Origin: Metallyticus violacea
Lineage: Eukaryota > Arthropoda > Insecta > Mantodea > Metallyticidae
DNA length: 64,000 nt
Direction: 5' to 3'
Assembly: GCA_030762175.1 (NCBI GenBank)
Contig: CM060838.1
Coordinates: 18,025,501-18,089,500 of the forward strand
Position numbers and translations under genes: made by a program. Shown piece by piece: positions 33,911 to 45,879 of this stretch (position 1 is its first letter; each line of letters begins with the position of its first letter). Below the pieces are notes generated by a model. That model ran no database searches. It was given only the letters and a program-made list of their open reading frames with translations, and was not told the DNA's origin.

Positions 33911-35439
33911 CACTGCTCTATGCAGGGGAAACAGATCAAAGTGAAAGGAAATATATTTGGTGATATAAACATAAATGATTTATTACCAAGATTTGAGGAA
34001 AATGTCTTAAAGACCCCTTTGGCACGTATAAGATACATCAAATTGAACATTTCCCCACGAAGATGACTGAGACCTCTAAGGCGTCAGACAAATACTCACA
34101 AATACAAATAACACAATTTCTTCAGAGAAACTAGAGAAACCAAATTAGCTCATTAGCGAAGCATGCAGGCATGTCACACCATGCAACACACAAGAATTTT
34201 TCTGCAAAAGAGTGCTTAATAGATAACCATTAAAGAAAATTTGAGCATTGCTTCATTAATTAAGTACGTTTTCAACAGTTTGTTTTTCCCTCCTTTACCC
34301 CTAGCACTAAAGACATTGAGCTAATCGTAGTAGCTACGGTTATTAAAAGACAAAGAACTAAAATTAAAGGTATAAACATAATATAGAGAAAAAAAGAAAG
34401 GAAAGAAAACAAAAGTTTTAAAAAATGTCGTGCACTATTCGAGCCTGCGAAACACCGAACGATCAGCTCAACGGCTAGACTACCCAACAGAGGAAGTATT
34501 TTTTCAACTTCTTTCTAAGGAAACATTTCCGTAACAAGCCGATTTTAAGTATACGAAAATCGTCATCAGTAATTTTTCCCCGCGGGATTTTTTCTATGAG
34601 CGATCCCCTACTATTTTGCCGTGCAGTGTAGGGTTGATTTTTGGTTTTAATTTTTTTGTCCTCCGACTAATCCCTGAGACCCGCGCTCGCCCATAGGCAA
34701 AACACTCCGGGAGAAACCAAAACTGATCGCATGGTAGATCTTGCTGTGTGATTTTTTTATTGTTTACAATTTAGGTTGCCCGTGTTTTGAAAACCACATT
34801 TCCAACTATTCTTCTTTTTATATTTACTAAGTATATACATGCTACACAAATAAACACGATAAGGGTTTCGTTAATGAGTATACAGATACACAGACTGGTT
34901 TTAGTATTTTTTTTTTATTTATTTCAGCGCCATATGTGAATTTAGGTGGTACTATTACGAGTATGAGCATGGAGGAAGTATGCTAATTTTTATTCCTCTA
35001 TGGTCATGAGAACTTGGCCATTCTCGTCGGTATGACGATGGTACAACTGGCCTTGAGCCTTGAGGAAGTCAATTAAGTGATTTGTTTCAAGTTACCGTTC
35101 TTGGGCTATTACACATGCATGCTTAAGCTACAAGACCATGTACTTAATTCTAAAATAGGATTGATGACACTGGATATTAATTTGAAAGACTGGTGCTTTT
35201 AAGAGGAGCCGTTGGTATTATTGTTCCAGATGTTTGGTAGCTCTGATGTTATGTGAAAGTTGCAATACGTACCTGGAATGTAAGAGGTTGTGGCCACACG
35301 TTTAAATGTTGAAATGTCGTCTACATTGGTACGGAAAAGTCTGGAAGTTACCGATTCAGACATCACTAATCCACCAGGTAATTAATAGTCTGTATTTCCT
35401 TATCTTTACATAGCCTAACAAGGTTGCGATTCTATCATA
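33911..35439. other. intergenic and KIN17 upstream region
   Basis: Contains a possible tRNA-like SINE remnant (34270-34490) and a GC-richer patch at 34580-34740 (ccgcggg, cccgcgctcgccc) that could be a promoter for KIN17, about 0.75-0.85 kb upstream of its ATG. Possible 5' UTR splice signals occur (donor-like aatGTAAGA at 35279, acceptor tttacatAG ending 35413). Not provable from sequence. Confidence 0.45.
34270..34490 (-). mobile_element. possible tRNA-derived SINE remnant
   Basis: On the minus strand 'gggtagtctagccgttgagc' resembles an A-box region and 'caggctcgaatagtg' a B-box. An A-rich non-tRNA body follows. Single copy in the window, so the family is unconfirmed. Confidence 0.35.
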
Positions 35440-36621
35440 ATGGGCAAACACGAAGTGGGAACACCAAAGTACATTGCCAACAAAATCAAAGCCAAAGGAC
35501 TTCAGAAACTTCGTTGGTATTGCCAGATGTGTCAGAAACAGTGTAGGGATGAAAATGGATTTAAATGTCATATGATGTCTGAATCTCATCAGAGACAACT
35601 TTTGCTCTTTGCTGATAATGCAGATAAATACATTGATGAGTTTTCAAAAGAATTTGAGGAGGGTTATTTGGAACTGTTGAAAAGACAATTTGGAACAAAG
35701 CGTGTGCATGCCAATCGTGTGTATCAAGATTATATCTCTGAGAGACACCATTTACACATGAATTCAACTCAGTGGGAAACCCTAACAGACTTTGTGAAGT
35801 GGCTTGGGAGAGAGGGAAAGTGCGTTGTTGACGAGACCGAGAAAGGTTGGTTTGTTCAATATATTGATCGTGATCCTGAAACAATTGCAATGCAAGAAGC
35901 ACTTGTGCGTAAGGAAAAAATGGATAAAGATGATCAGGAAAAAATGATGTCATTTATTGAAAAACAAATTGAAAGAGGGAAAGAATCATCAAACAAAGAA
36001 ACTGTAGTATTTACTGAATTTCTCAGGGAAAATGAAGAGGAGAAGATAGCTTTTAACCTCAAAGTGACAGCAAAAAGTGAGGACAAGCCAAAACCTAAAC
36101 TAGTAAAAGACTCTGCTCAATTAACAAGCACCAAAACTTCAAACAATAAAGACACCTTAAACAAAGAAAGGAAAGATAAAGGAGAAAAAAGAAAATTTTC
36201 AGCTTTGGATGAAATTATAAAAGAAGAGGAAACTAAAAAAGAACATGCAAACAGAAAGGATTACTGGCTCATGGAGGGAATTGTTGTGAAAGTAATTGAA
36301 AAGTCATTAGGTGATAAATATTATAAGAAAAAAGGTGTTATTTTGAATGTTCCAAGTAAATATGTAGCTGTTGTTTTGCTGGTAGACTCAGGACACAAAT
36401 TGAAACTGGATCAAGCTCATTTGGAAACGGTGATTCCAGCAATAGGAAGATTAGTACGTGTAGTGAATGGTGCATATAGAGGCGCATCTGCTTTTGTAAA
36501 AGAACTGAATGAAAAAGATTTCAGTGTAAAAATTGAAATAGCATCAGGTCCTTTAAAGGGTCGAGTTGTAGAAAATGTCAAATATGAAGATATAAGCAAG
36601 TTGCATGTAGATACTGTATAA
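35440..36621 (+). CDS. kin17: KIN17 DNA/RNA-binding protein, complete, single exon
   Basis: 393 codons, the same length as human KIN. Nuclear protein that binds curved DNA and RNA; in animals it acts in DNA replication/repair and associates with the spliceosome. Order: N-terminal MGKHEVGTPKYIANKIKAKG; C2H2 zinc finger C28-X2-C31-X12-H44-X5-H50 within LRWYCQMCQKQCRDENGFKC; winged-helix domain about 51-160 (FGTKRVHANRVYQDYI, TQWETLTDFVKWLGREGKC, GWFVQYIDRDPE); lysine/glutamate-rich linker with a basic patch (KERKDKGEKRKFSALDEI, about 245-262); C-terminal tandem SH3-like/KOW region (about 270-393: DYWLMEGIVVKVI, KLDQAHLETVIP, GAYRGASAFV, GPLKGRVVE, YEDISKL). Start chosen for homology, with A at -3 and G at +4. 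No intron interrupts the frame, unlike the multi-exon vertebrate gene. Candidate polyadenylation signals lie near 37345. Confidence 0.97.
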   Translation: MGKHEVGTPKYIANKIKAKGLQKLRWYCQMCQKQCRDENGFKCHMMSESHQRQLLLFADNADKYIDEFSKEFEEGYLELLKRQFGTKRVHANRVYQDYISERHHLHMNSTQWETLTDFVKWLGREGKCVVDETEKGWFVQYIDRDPETIAMQEALVRKEKMDKDDQEKMMSFIEKQIERGKESSNKETVVFTEFLRENEEEKIAFNLKVTAKSEDKPKPKLVKDSAQLTSTKTSNNKDTLNKERKDKGEKRKFSALDEIIKEEETKKEHANRKDYWLMEGIVVKVIEKSLGDKYYKKKGVILNVPSKYVAVVLLVDSGHKLKLDQAHLETVIPAIGRLVRVVNGAYRGASAFVKELNEKDFSVKIEIASGPLKGRVVENVKYEDISKLHVDTV

Positions 36622-39287
36622 ACTAAAGTTCAATTCAGCATACATGTATGTTATATAGGCGAGCAAAGTTCTAGTTGAATGGCCGCTGATTTTGCTATAA
36701 AGTAATGCATAAGCATGGCACCACTTGCCATAGAAATTAGCATTGTGCAAAATGCCATCATGCCGAGTTTTGCTCATCCAATATAAGAAATGTTGTGAAT
36801 TGTAGTTCTGACAAATACATGCATTGGATTCTGGTATAAGGCGCTGTATTTTCAGAATAATACTCTATACCAAACATTAGAATGCTGTAATTACTTAAGT
36901 CAGATATTGCAGTCATTTTTAGTTCAGGTGCACTTAGTATCAATAATGTTCTTGAGCCACAGGCTGAAGATAATATTTGATAACTGTTTAGTGAAAGTTA
37001 GGTCCAATTGAATAAGTACAGAGTATTCATTTTGGGTCTTGACTGACACAGAGCAGGTGAATGCACAGGTGTCTCACCACCTCTATGGTTGCACATGTAT
37101 TATGTTGTCAGCATTTGTAGTGTATCATAGAGATTCAACACAATTTTACAACAGTGAGAGATTCTGCATATGCGCATGCATCTCTCTCAATGCAGTGTTA
37201 GATTGTTGAAATGCTAATTTAAAAGTTCTTGCTAGAACGAAGAATTTTTATTTATGATATGTAAAAACTGATTCATGTCAATATGTGTCTAGGTAATTCT
37301 ACAGAAATTTCATAGGATTGCTAATGTTGGAATTCTTGAACAAAATTAATAAAACTAATGCAAGAAAAACTAGAAATTAAAGCATTGTTAAAATTCTCAA
37401 ATCTCTGTCATGTTTAATGGGAAGTAACCATTTGAAAAATCTGGGTCAATAAAATTACTAAAGGTTTAAAATAAAAACTTACAGAGCATGTGCAAGAAGT
37501 AACAATCACACAACAGCAACAACAGCTTAAGGCACTCTAATTGGGTTTTGTAGAACATTATTGATGGCAGTACTAATCAATATACTTTCTATAGATGAAG
37601 CATGGTTTAATTTACCTGACTTAGTTTTTTTAACACAATAATAGGTGATGAAGCTAAGGTAACCTCAAAATAATATACATTGTTCTGTTGCATGATTAAA
37701 AATTGGTGCATGGTGTGCTGTAACTAACTGTAAAAATATAGAAATTCAAGCAAATTACTTGTAAAATATTTTCTGTTATCAGATAATAGGCAATATGGAT
37801 ATTTTCAACAAGATTCTATCCCAATCCACTCTCCCAAGAGGTTCTTTGTATCGCATAAGGGAGGTTTTTATGATATTTGCATATTCTCCTGGTCCCTGTT
37901 GCACAAGAGTATGATCTTGTAACTTCCGTTTCACGAAAGGAATGCTGCACTAGTAAAGTATTAATAAAAGGTTACAAGTGACATATAAGAGCAAGATGGA
38001 GGAACAGCTGTTTTCATATGTTGCCATACCTTGAATTAGACTTATGTCCACTCTTTACAGATTTGATCATTGTCATGCCTGCAAAATAAGACTTGTTTTT
38101 TTCTCAGACATAATAATAATTTAAATAATTTATTATGCATTTATCGATATTCAAGCATAATTATCCACTTTGAGATGATGGTCCCATAAGGCTACATTTA
38201 GGCATGTCAATTTCAGCCATCAAGAGATGGCAGAAGAATCATGCTTCCCGATTGTCTATTAGTCTATTAGATCCGTTATATTTATTTGTTTATACTGGTT
38301 GACAATCACGTTTTCATAAGCAAAAAACTGAGAATATTGTGCCAAAAGAGAATGAAGAGCATAAAAAAATTATTTCCATGGCATGTAGCAAGAACATTAA
38401 AAATACAAATTGGAATGAAAAGAAATTATTTTCATGGCATGCAGCAAGAACCTTAAAAATGTATTAACTAAGATGTTGATCTGAAATATGCATTTAGAAC
38501 TGGATATGCCAATATCAATCATAAGCTGTACTTTATTTGCAATTAACCTAACTTTATCATTATACACAAATACTTATTCTTTCTGTATACACATTTCTAC
38601 TCATCTTTATCATCACTTTCACTAATACTTAGCACATTTGGGTCAACTGGCTCCCAAAATCATTAAAAAAAATAATACTTCTGTGGAACAAAACAATGAA
38701 AAATCACTTGTACATTTGCAAGTATGGAGTAGTAAAGTACAAGAGTAGCAGAAGCCTTTCTGGAACAGAATTTTACTAATAATTACAAGTTGCAAGTCCA
38801 TAAACTTCTAATGTATTAGACCATACTTTAGTGGAACAGGCCCTGATATTGGCTTTTACATCAGTCATTTGTTTAGAATTTTAAAAAGATGAAGTCTATA
38901 AAAATACTCCAGCTTAATAGAATTACCTTAGATCATGTAAAATTAGAAATTTTTAGAATTTTTAAAGCAGAACAAGTGAATGAAAAATTGATCCATAGAT
39001 GTTGAGAATGTGTGAATGCTACTTTTGGACAGCTGTAACAAGGTTAGTGCTCATTATGCAATAAAACTGAAATTGTATGCATGCTATTATTAATCAAAAA
39101 TAAGCACAGTGTATACATTTTATCTCTCCATGCTTGGGACTGGCATTGGCACTCATTAGCTGCATGCACTGCTATTCAAGAATCTTATAGTCGCTGATAG
39201 GATGGTTGTCTGTTATTGCGTTCAGTATTACAGTGAGTTTCAGACCATTATGTTATTTTACTCTATTAGAAGACAAGGTCTACAAAT
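36622..39287. other. KIN17 3' flank and intergenic DNA, nothing recognised
   Basis: AT-rich. AATAAA-type signals occur around 37345 and 37446 and could end the KIN17 transcript. A near-duplicate phrase ('ttattt.catggcatg.agcaagaac.ttaaaa') recurs at 38368-38402 and 38424-38458. Confidence 0.55.
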
Positions 39288-39299
39288 AAATTCATGAAT

Positions 39300-40132
39300 T
39301 TAAAAATTATATGTGGAACAAAACACAGTGAAGCTAATCATTTGATTTAATTTTATATCATCTAAACACTCTTAATGCTTTGCTTACTTGTCATAAAATG
39401 TGGTACATGTTTTGAAGATGTTCGTCTTCATCCTCAGCCACGGGATGACTGATTGGAGACTCGATTGGACATGTAGATGTACGGTTTTGCCCTGGTGGCA
39501 CCTTGATGAAACTAAAGTTTGTGTTTCCTTCTTCCAGAACGTCAAAGTTCATTACACGATCTCAGTGTTTGTAAATGTGAATTTTCTCCCATGTAGCCAA
39601 TTCTGTAGATCCCTGTACTGCTTTTAACAATTCTACTTTTTTTAATTATGTCGTGATTTTCTGTCCAAAAATTATATGCTACAGCTGACTTTTCTATCTG
39701 TTTGTATTTTATGTTCCTAAAATGTTCTTTTAAACGTGTGCCTATAATCCTTTTTGTTTTTCCAATATAAATCTTATCACATTCTGCACAAGTTATCTTA
39801 TAAATACCTGCTTTTTCTTCATGTGGGGTACTTTCATCAACATTGTCCTTTAGAATATTTTTCAAACTATATCTATTGATAGGTGCCAATCTTATATTGT
39901 AATCTTTAAAAATATTTTGAAACTTCTTCATTGCCCTTGGATGAAATGTAAATTTCTTAAAAACCAATTTATTTTTATCTACTGAAAGTGTGGTGGTATC
40001 TTTTATCAATTTCTTCCTTTGAAACTTTTGTACTTTTTTGTGTACCAATTTCTTATTAAAACCATTTTGAATCACAATTTCTTCTATCTTTTTATATTCT
40101 TTAAGAGTGTTTAGATGACATAAAATTAAATC
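39300..40132 (-). mobile_element. Penelope-like retroelement insertion (5'-truncated) with 12-bp target duplication
   Basis: Insert flanked by aaattcatgaat at 39288-39299 and 40133-40144. The minus strand carries an open frame of about 200 codons ending in a GIY-YIG endonuclease domain (AGIYKITCAECDKIYIGKTK, RLKEHF, then KSAVAYNFW..NHDI), the C-terminal domain of Penelope-like elements; upstream is KKFTFHPRAMKKFQNIFKD. The RT domain is absent. Beyond the stop comes a hammerhead-like core (CTGAGGA at 39437-39431, stem GAAGA/TCTTC, AAAAC, ATGT), then the family-1 tail at 39300-39400. At the opposite end a plus-strand piece of the tail (40100-40132) forms an inverted repeat with the first. The frame is nearly intact, implying recent insertion. 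Confidence 0.9.
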
Positions 40133-40144
40133 AAATTCATGAAT

Positions 40145-40429
40145 GTTGAATGAAATGCAAAACAACATACAAGAAGAAATAGTGAACATTCTGAAAGCTG
40201 AACTGTAGCATTGAAATCAAAACTTGTTTAGGCATTAACATCTGCCTTATAATTAATGGAGAGCATTTTCAGCAAGTTAATTATTAGCTGATTGCACAGT
40301 GGGTAAGGTATGTGCAGATGAGCTGTGTACTGCTGCAAACACTCTACTTCCATTAGCCAAAAAAAAGATAAAATATGTGCATTGTAGGGTGAGTTTTAAT
40401 GCCAAGTTACTTGAAGGGCAGGCATGAAA
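40145..40429. other. intergenic, nothing recognised
   Basis: AT-rich sequence between the Penelope insertion and the SINE-D copy. Confidence 0.4.
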
Positions 40430-40690
40430 GTTCCATGCACCGGTGGCAGAGGGCAGTAGCATAATTCACTTGAAATGCTTGTGCCAAAATCAGCAGACTA
40501 TATAATGGTGAAGATAGGGATGAAATGATGATGGCAGAATGAGTGGCAGAGAAAACCAGAGTATCCAGAGAAAATCTGCTCAGGTGCTGTTTCGTCTGCC
40601 ACAAATCCCACTCGTGGCCACTGGGATTGAAACAGGGCTGCTTGATGGTGGGCAAGCAGGCTAACCACTCATCCGTAGCACCACCTGTAT
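40430..40690 (-). mobile_element. tRNA-derived SINE-D copy
   Basis: On the minus strand: head 'ggatgagtggttagcctgct' (A-box region) and 'gtttcaatcccagtgg' (B-box). The body is 'gagtgggatttgtggcagac', 'gaaacagcacctgagcagat', 'tttctctggatactctgg'. The same body occurs at 56010-56190 (+). Confidence 0.75.
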
Positions 40691-40913
40691 GCACTATAGA
40701 AATAAATGTGAGATTACAAATATTGAATTGATATCTATGATCTGACCACGCATGTCAAGACCCAAAACAAATGCTCTGTTGGGCAAGCAGGCAAACCACT
40801 GATCCATGGAACCACCTGCATGTGCTATAGAAATAAATGTAAGGTTACAAATAAAGAATATCGGCATCTGTGCTCTGTCTATGCATATCAAGACCCAAAA
40901 CAAATACTCTGTT
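40650..40913. repeat. 131-bp tandem duplication covering the SINE-D head and flank
   Basis: Copies 40650-40780 and 40781-40913 share 'gggcaagcaggc.aaccact', 'ctatagaaataaatgt', 'ggttacaaat' and 'catatcaagacccaaaacaa'. About 85-90% alike by eye. Confidence 0.88.
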
Positions 40914-43900
40914 TTTGTGTTTTAACAAATTAGCAGTAATATGGTGTCCTTTTTGTGTCATCCCAGGGTTCCATAGCACACTGACAAATAATATTTTTTT
41001 CCTTCTAAGCATTTAAGTGATATTTAATTTAAAAGTTTGTTATTATTGCATTGCAGACTGATAAATGTAGTGCAATAATCCTTTGTTCATGGCAGATGAC
41101 AAATTTCCATGACAATAAATGAATATTTGTTTCAAAGCAGAATCCTGTATTTTCATTTTCCATCATTAATGCAGTTTTCTAAATTTGTGACAAAATGCAA
41201 AATATTATCTCTCATTTCTATAATGAAAACTGTTTTTGAACAAAGATGGAAAATAGTATCTTTTGTAAAAATGTTCATACATGCGACATGTAAATGGTCA
41301 ATATGGTATTCATTAAAAATTAGTTATAAAATAAAAAAAAGGTAAACTGTGTACAACAGGTTCTCCTTTTGTATCAAGTTCTGTTCTGTCAATCAGATGA
41401 AATAGCATTGTGCATGATGAGGTAAGTTTGGATAAATTTTGAGTAAAATATCAGGCAATATAAAAACAATACTTTTTGCGCTTTTGTTGAAAATTGTTTG
41501 TTGCATTAAAGAACTAAAACTACTTGTAATACTACAAATGACCATGTTGAGTTTTGTAACTACAAGGGTAAAAGAAGCGAGAGGATATTGATATGTTTAT
41601 ATAGTTTTGCATATTTCTTTTTTGTGTGGTAGAGTGCAGAGCATGTTTTTGTATAGAAATGCAGCTTGTGGCTGGTCTGTGGACATACGTGGACAGTAGT
41701 AAAACATTTAAATTGCACTTTTACACCTCTTTCAGCATATTTTGTTATTATGGCTTCCGTAATCATTATTTGTGTTTACTTAAATTAGTTTTAATAGTTC
41801 TCAACAGAAGATTAAAAAAAAAAAAAGCTTCAGTTCAAGGAGAAGTTTAGTTCTCTAAATCAGTTTAAAACTAGTTTGTGGAAGATGTGCCATTGCAATT
41901 TAAATGTTAATACTTTTATTTACTATTTTGACTCTAGTAGACAGATTAGGTTAAGTGGGTCTAGCATAGTCAAATTAGACAAGGTGGTTGTGTTGCACTT
42001 ACTGTAAAACACATTTCTGATGAGTATAGAAAGAGTTTGAAATTCTCTCGGGGAGAGAATAGGGAGAATGAATTTTGTATAGTAAATTCTAGCTTTTCTC
42101 TTGACTCACTTTGAGCATTTGTAAATCTCATTGTATTAATATCTGTGCCAGTTCTGAAGTTGGCAAATGGTACAAAAAAGGCACCATAAAATGAAATTAG
42201 GTATATGGAGCAGAAAGGAAGTATTAGGTGAGCAAATGAATGAAAGTAGTAACGAGGTTTATCATATAAGAAATGATGGAATATGTGGGATTTTCATTGT
42301 TGGAAGTAGCATTTGATCAATTTTTTTAATGCACATATAGACCAAAAAAAAAAAGATTCATTGAATTTTAATGGTCCTTCAGAAATATATACCTACTTTT
42401 ATTTATTTACTTATTTCCATTTGGCTATCATAGTGCGATGAAATTTGATTATACAGTGCTTTAAAAGAAATGAAGCAGAAATGGTAATATGCCATTCTTT
42501 AGCCATCATGATGTATAATTCTGAATAATTATGCTGTGGCTTAGAGGCAAAGATCACTAATAATTTATTATGATAACGCATATCCAATTATTGCCTTTAG
42601 ACTTGCAACTTTTTTTTTTAAGTTAATATTCAATTGATAGTTAAGTTGCTCATTTGTAAATTTGTAACTCAGTTGGCCTCTAGAATAGGTAAGGCATATG
42701 TGCCAGTATTTAGTTTTGAAAAATTATGTTCAAATTTGTGCATTATTTTCCTCCTGCAGCATGCAGTTTCAGTGGAACTTTGTTCTTAACTGAGGGAGTA
42801 AACCAAACAAAACCACGAGAATGAAAGAGTTTATAGTATATGCTATGATGAAGAAAAAATGGGTTTTTGGCATATAAACTTAACAGCATTTGTGAATTTA
42901 CACATGGTAGACAAGAATGGCCAAAGTTCTCGACAGAATAGCTCTGATGCATAAAAGTTTGATTAAGCATTAGCTTATAAAAATAGTAATGTAAACCGAT
43001 GTTTTCTCTTGTTATGTTTTTGTAAAACAAACCAACTAGCAATTTATTGCAGATGTCCCTGCTGTGCGACTACTATATATCAGGAATTAAAATTTATGTA
43101 TACTTTGAAAGACTTTATGTCAAATGAAAGATAAATGTGGATTTTTTTCAACTTCTACCCCATTAACCATTTCAAATCACGACAAATTCCCAGTTCTCAA
43201 ATGGCAGTGCCATGCCAACTGCTGTATAAGTGTAGTGGAAATTGCTTGCAGCTTACATGAAATGAAGCACAGAAATACTTCATACAATTATGAAAGCATC
43301 TTTAAATAGAAAAATATTAAAAGCTTGATTATAAAAAATTGTTCCATTTTGAAACAGATTTGATGCCTAGTTTAACTTAGTTTCATTTCAGTTTAACAAG
43401 TCAGTAAATTCTGATTTCAGGATATATGGTGTAAATATAGTCAACACAGATACAGAGTTGTATGAAAAAGCACCTAATCTTCTAGAGCCATTATTTTCTA
43501 ATATGTTGTACTGGTGTCAGGTTTTTCTCACAAAATATAAATAATACATTCCACAGTGGTAATGGAAAACAAATTAATGAACTTAAATGTACTGATGGTG
43601 ATTATGATATACAATATAGCAGTAGTCTTTGTAACAAGTTTCCAACATAGGCAATTTGGCCCAGAGGTACCATATGAGACTTGTACTCGCCAGCCTGAAT
43701 GGTTTTATTGTAGTTTTCCTTAATTTTAAAGACAAATGCTGCTTTGTTTCACCAAAACTTCCATAGAAAAAGTTTGCAGCAAAAATATAATAATTCTGTT
43801 TTGGATTAAGTGACCTAAATCTTACTTCAGTTTCAACATTGTAACATGAACATTATCATCAGAGCTTGAATTTTTAGGTGCTGAAAGAGTTACAATTTTT

Positions 43901-45599
43901 TTTATTTGGTTAAAAACTCAAATTTGTTTAAGGAGAAGAAAAGTTTATATTATCTAAATTGAAAGTATTGCAAGTTTCCCATATCATGGTTATCAAGAGA
44001 AGAATTTTTTCAGTGAACTATATATATGCTGAACTTAAATTGGGCATATTAAAGCTGTTACAGATATCACAGAACGGCTACATCTATTTTCAAAATGTAC
44101 ATTAAACATTACGTAATGCGAGTCTTGCATATTTATAATGTGCATCATTACTAATATTGTCATTTTTCAAATTAAGAATTGAACATAGCTGATTGTGCTG
44201 CATGTTCTGATTAGAGTAAATACTCTTGCTAAGGTTTGCAAATATTCAAAACTCTTAGACATTTGCGACAAAATTTTTCTTGCTTGCACTGATTTCCATA
44301 TAGTTATCTTAACAATGGCATAAATTAATATTTACTGCTCTTTATTGCATCAAGATGCAAGCATTTTTATAATTTAACTATAATAATTTTATAATTTTAA
44401 CTTTGGCCAATTCTCTCAACTTGGATTTATGATACATCTAGAACAGTTGGCATCAGTATGCAATATCCAACTAATTGCATTTTTATTATTAGAACCAGGG
44501 ATGGCCAATTTGTTTTTCAAATAAGCAGTGAGGTGTATTTAATTTTGAAACATCAACTAAAAATAAACAATTTTAAGAACTGAAATATTAAAGCACATAT
44601 TCTTTGCTTCAATGCCAGTTATAATATATTAGAATAATATGATTTTAATATTTTTATTCATGATCTGTATTCCATTGATTGATGCTAAAACCTGCATGTA
44701 ATATCAGGTATTTAAAGCACTAAATAATTGTAATTGCAACTGCTGGCAATTTCAGAGATATGAAATACAAACTTTTGAACCATCAGGATATAGTATGCCA
44801 GTTTTGTATAATGGCCTTATTTTAGAACATGGTTTATAATACATGTGATCTAATGAAACGTCAAATTCATTAATGATAATGTATCACAATATTATAGTAG
44901 AAAACATCCAAGTGTTTGATTGAAAGTGTTTAAACTGAATTTTCCAAGGCTTTCAGCATTAGGATTACACTTTTATGTTTTGATCAAACTCAAGCTAGCA
45001 TCATCCATAATGTTCACCAAAATAAAAAGAGTAAATATTTTACATGGAACATGAAAGCCCAATTAAAAATTTTAACTTAATGTCAACTCTTTTGGGATAT
45101 ATATATATACTTAATTCCAGTAACATATAATTTGAAGAAAATCTAAAAAATAACTGTCCTTACTTAATATAAATGTCCAGTTTTGTACTGACAGTATGCA
45201 ATAAACCTAATATTGATAATTTTGTGTTATTCTTTCCATTCATTCTGCAAGTTTTCTTTCCCTCCTTTCCCATTGCTGCCTTTTCCATTTTTTTCCTGCT
45301 ATGGCACAGTTAATTTAGATATTAAATTATGGTCAAATATATAGAGAATTCAGAATCAGTTCCACAAAACTACCTGATTAAAAGTATTTGTGTGAAGAGT
45401 TTTGTATCATATATAACTCGTTTAATCAATAATTATCATCATGGAACTTTGTTGCTCAGACATTAAGCATCTACCATCGGGATGTCTGTATTCAGCTTTT
45501 AAGTGGTATAAGTTTCCTACATATCAATTTCATATGACTTAAAAGCATAAATAAAAATCTTGTAATAAAACAAATCTGATAGAACATGCCAAGGTATTT
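40914..45599. other. intergenic, 4.7 kb, nothing recognised
   Basis: AT-rich, with only short chance frames on both strands and no repeat family recognised. The missing first exon of the AROS-like gene could lie here or nearer, but no convincing start exon was seen. Confidence 0.5.
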
Positions 45600-45800
45600 A
45601 ATGCATTATACATAAAATATGTGTGAACTTTTACAAGGCATATGACAGATCAACAAAAGCTTTACTGAATAAGTAACATTTTGGAATTAAAGAATAATTC
45701 ATTTATCTAACAAAATCAATGGACAGATCAATTGCACCTGTCATGATAAAGGACAGTTTTAACAGAAATCAAAATGATATCAATTTTGTTGTAGTGCCTT
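45600..45800 (+). mobile_element. possible reverse transcriptase scrap
   Basis: Plus strand FYKAYDRSTKALLNK, FGIKE, LTKSMDRSIAPV, MIKDSF resembles the RT motif (F.KAYDS....L...L...GI....) of non-LTR elements. Short and stop-broken. Confidence 0.3.
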
Positions 45801-45879
45801 TGGAAAATGTTATATGGAAACAATTTGTGCGTGAAATTTCAGAATATTTTATAAATCAACACAAATAATTAGCTATGGT

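Noticed and set aside
35378..35413. Short 5' UTR intron in KIN17 (cagGTAATT...tacatAG)
   Set aside because: About 36 bp, too short for a normal insect intron; a longer one using the donor-like site at 35279 is possible but unproven.
35561..35953. 130-codon minus-strand frame opposite KIN17
   Set aside because: Antisense shadow of the KIN17 coding sequence; no independent motif.
42743..43042. 99-codon minus-strand frame
   Set aside because: No recognisable motif, no splice-site or repeat support; most likely chance.
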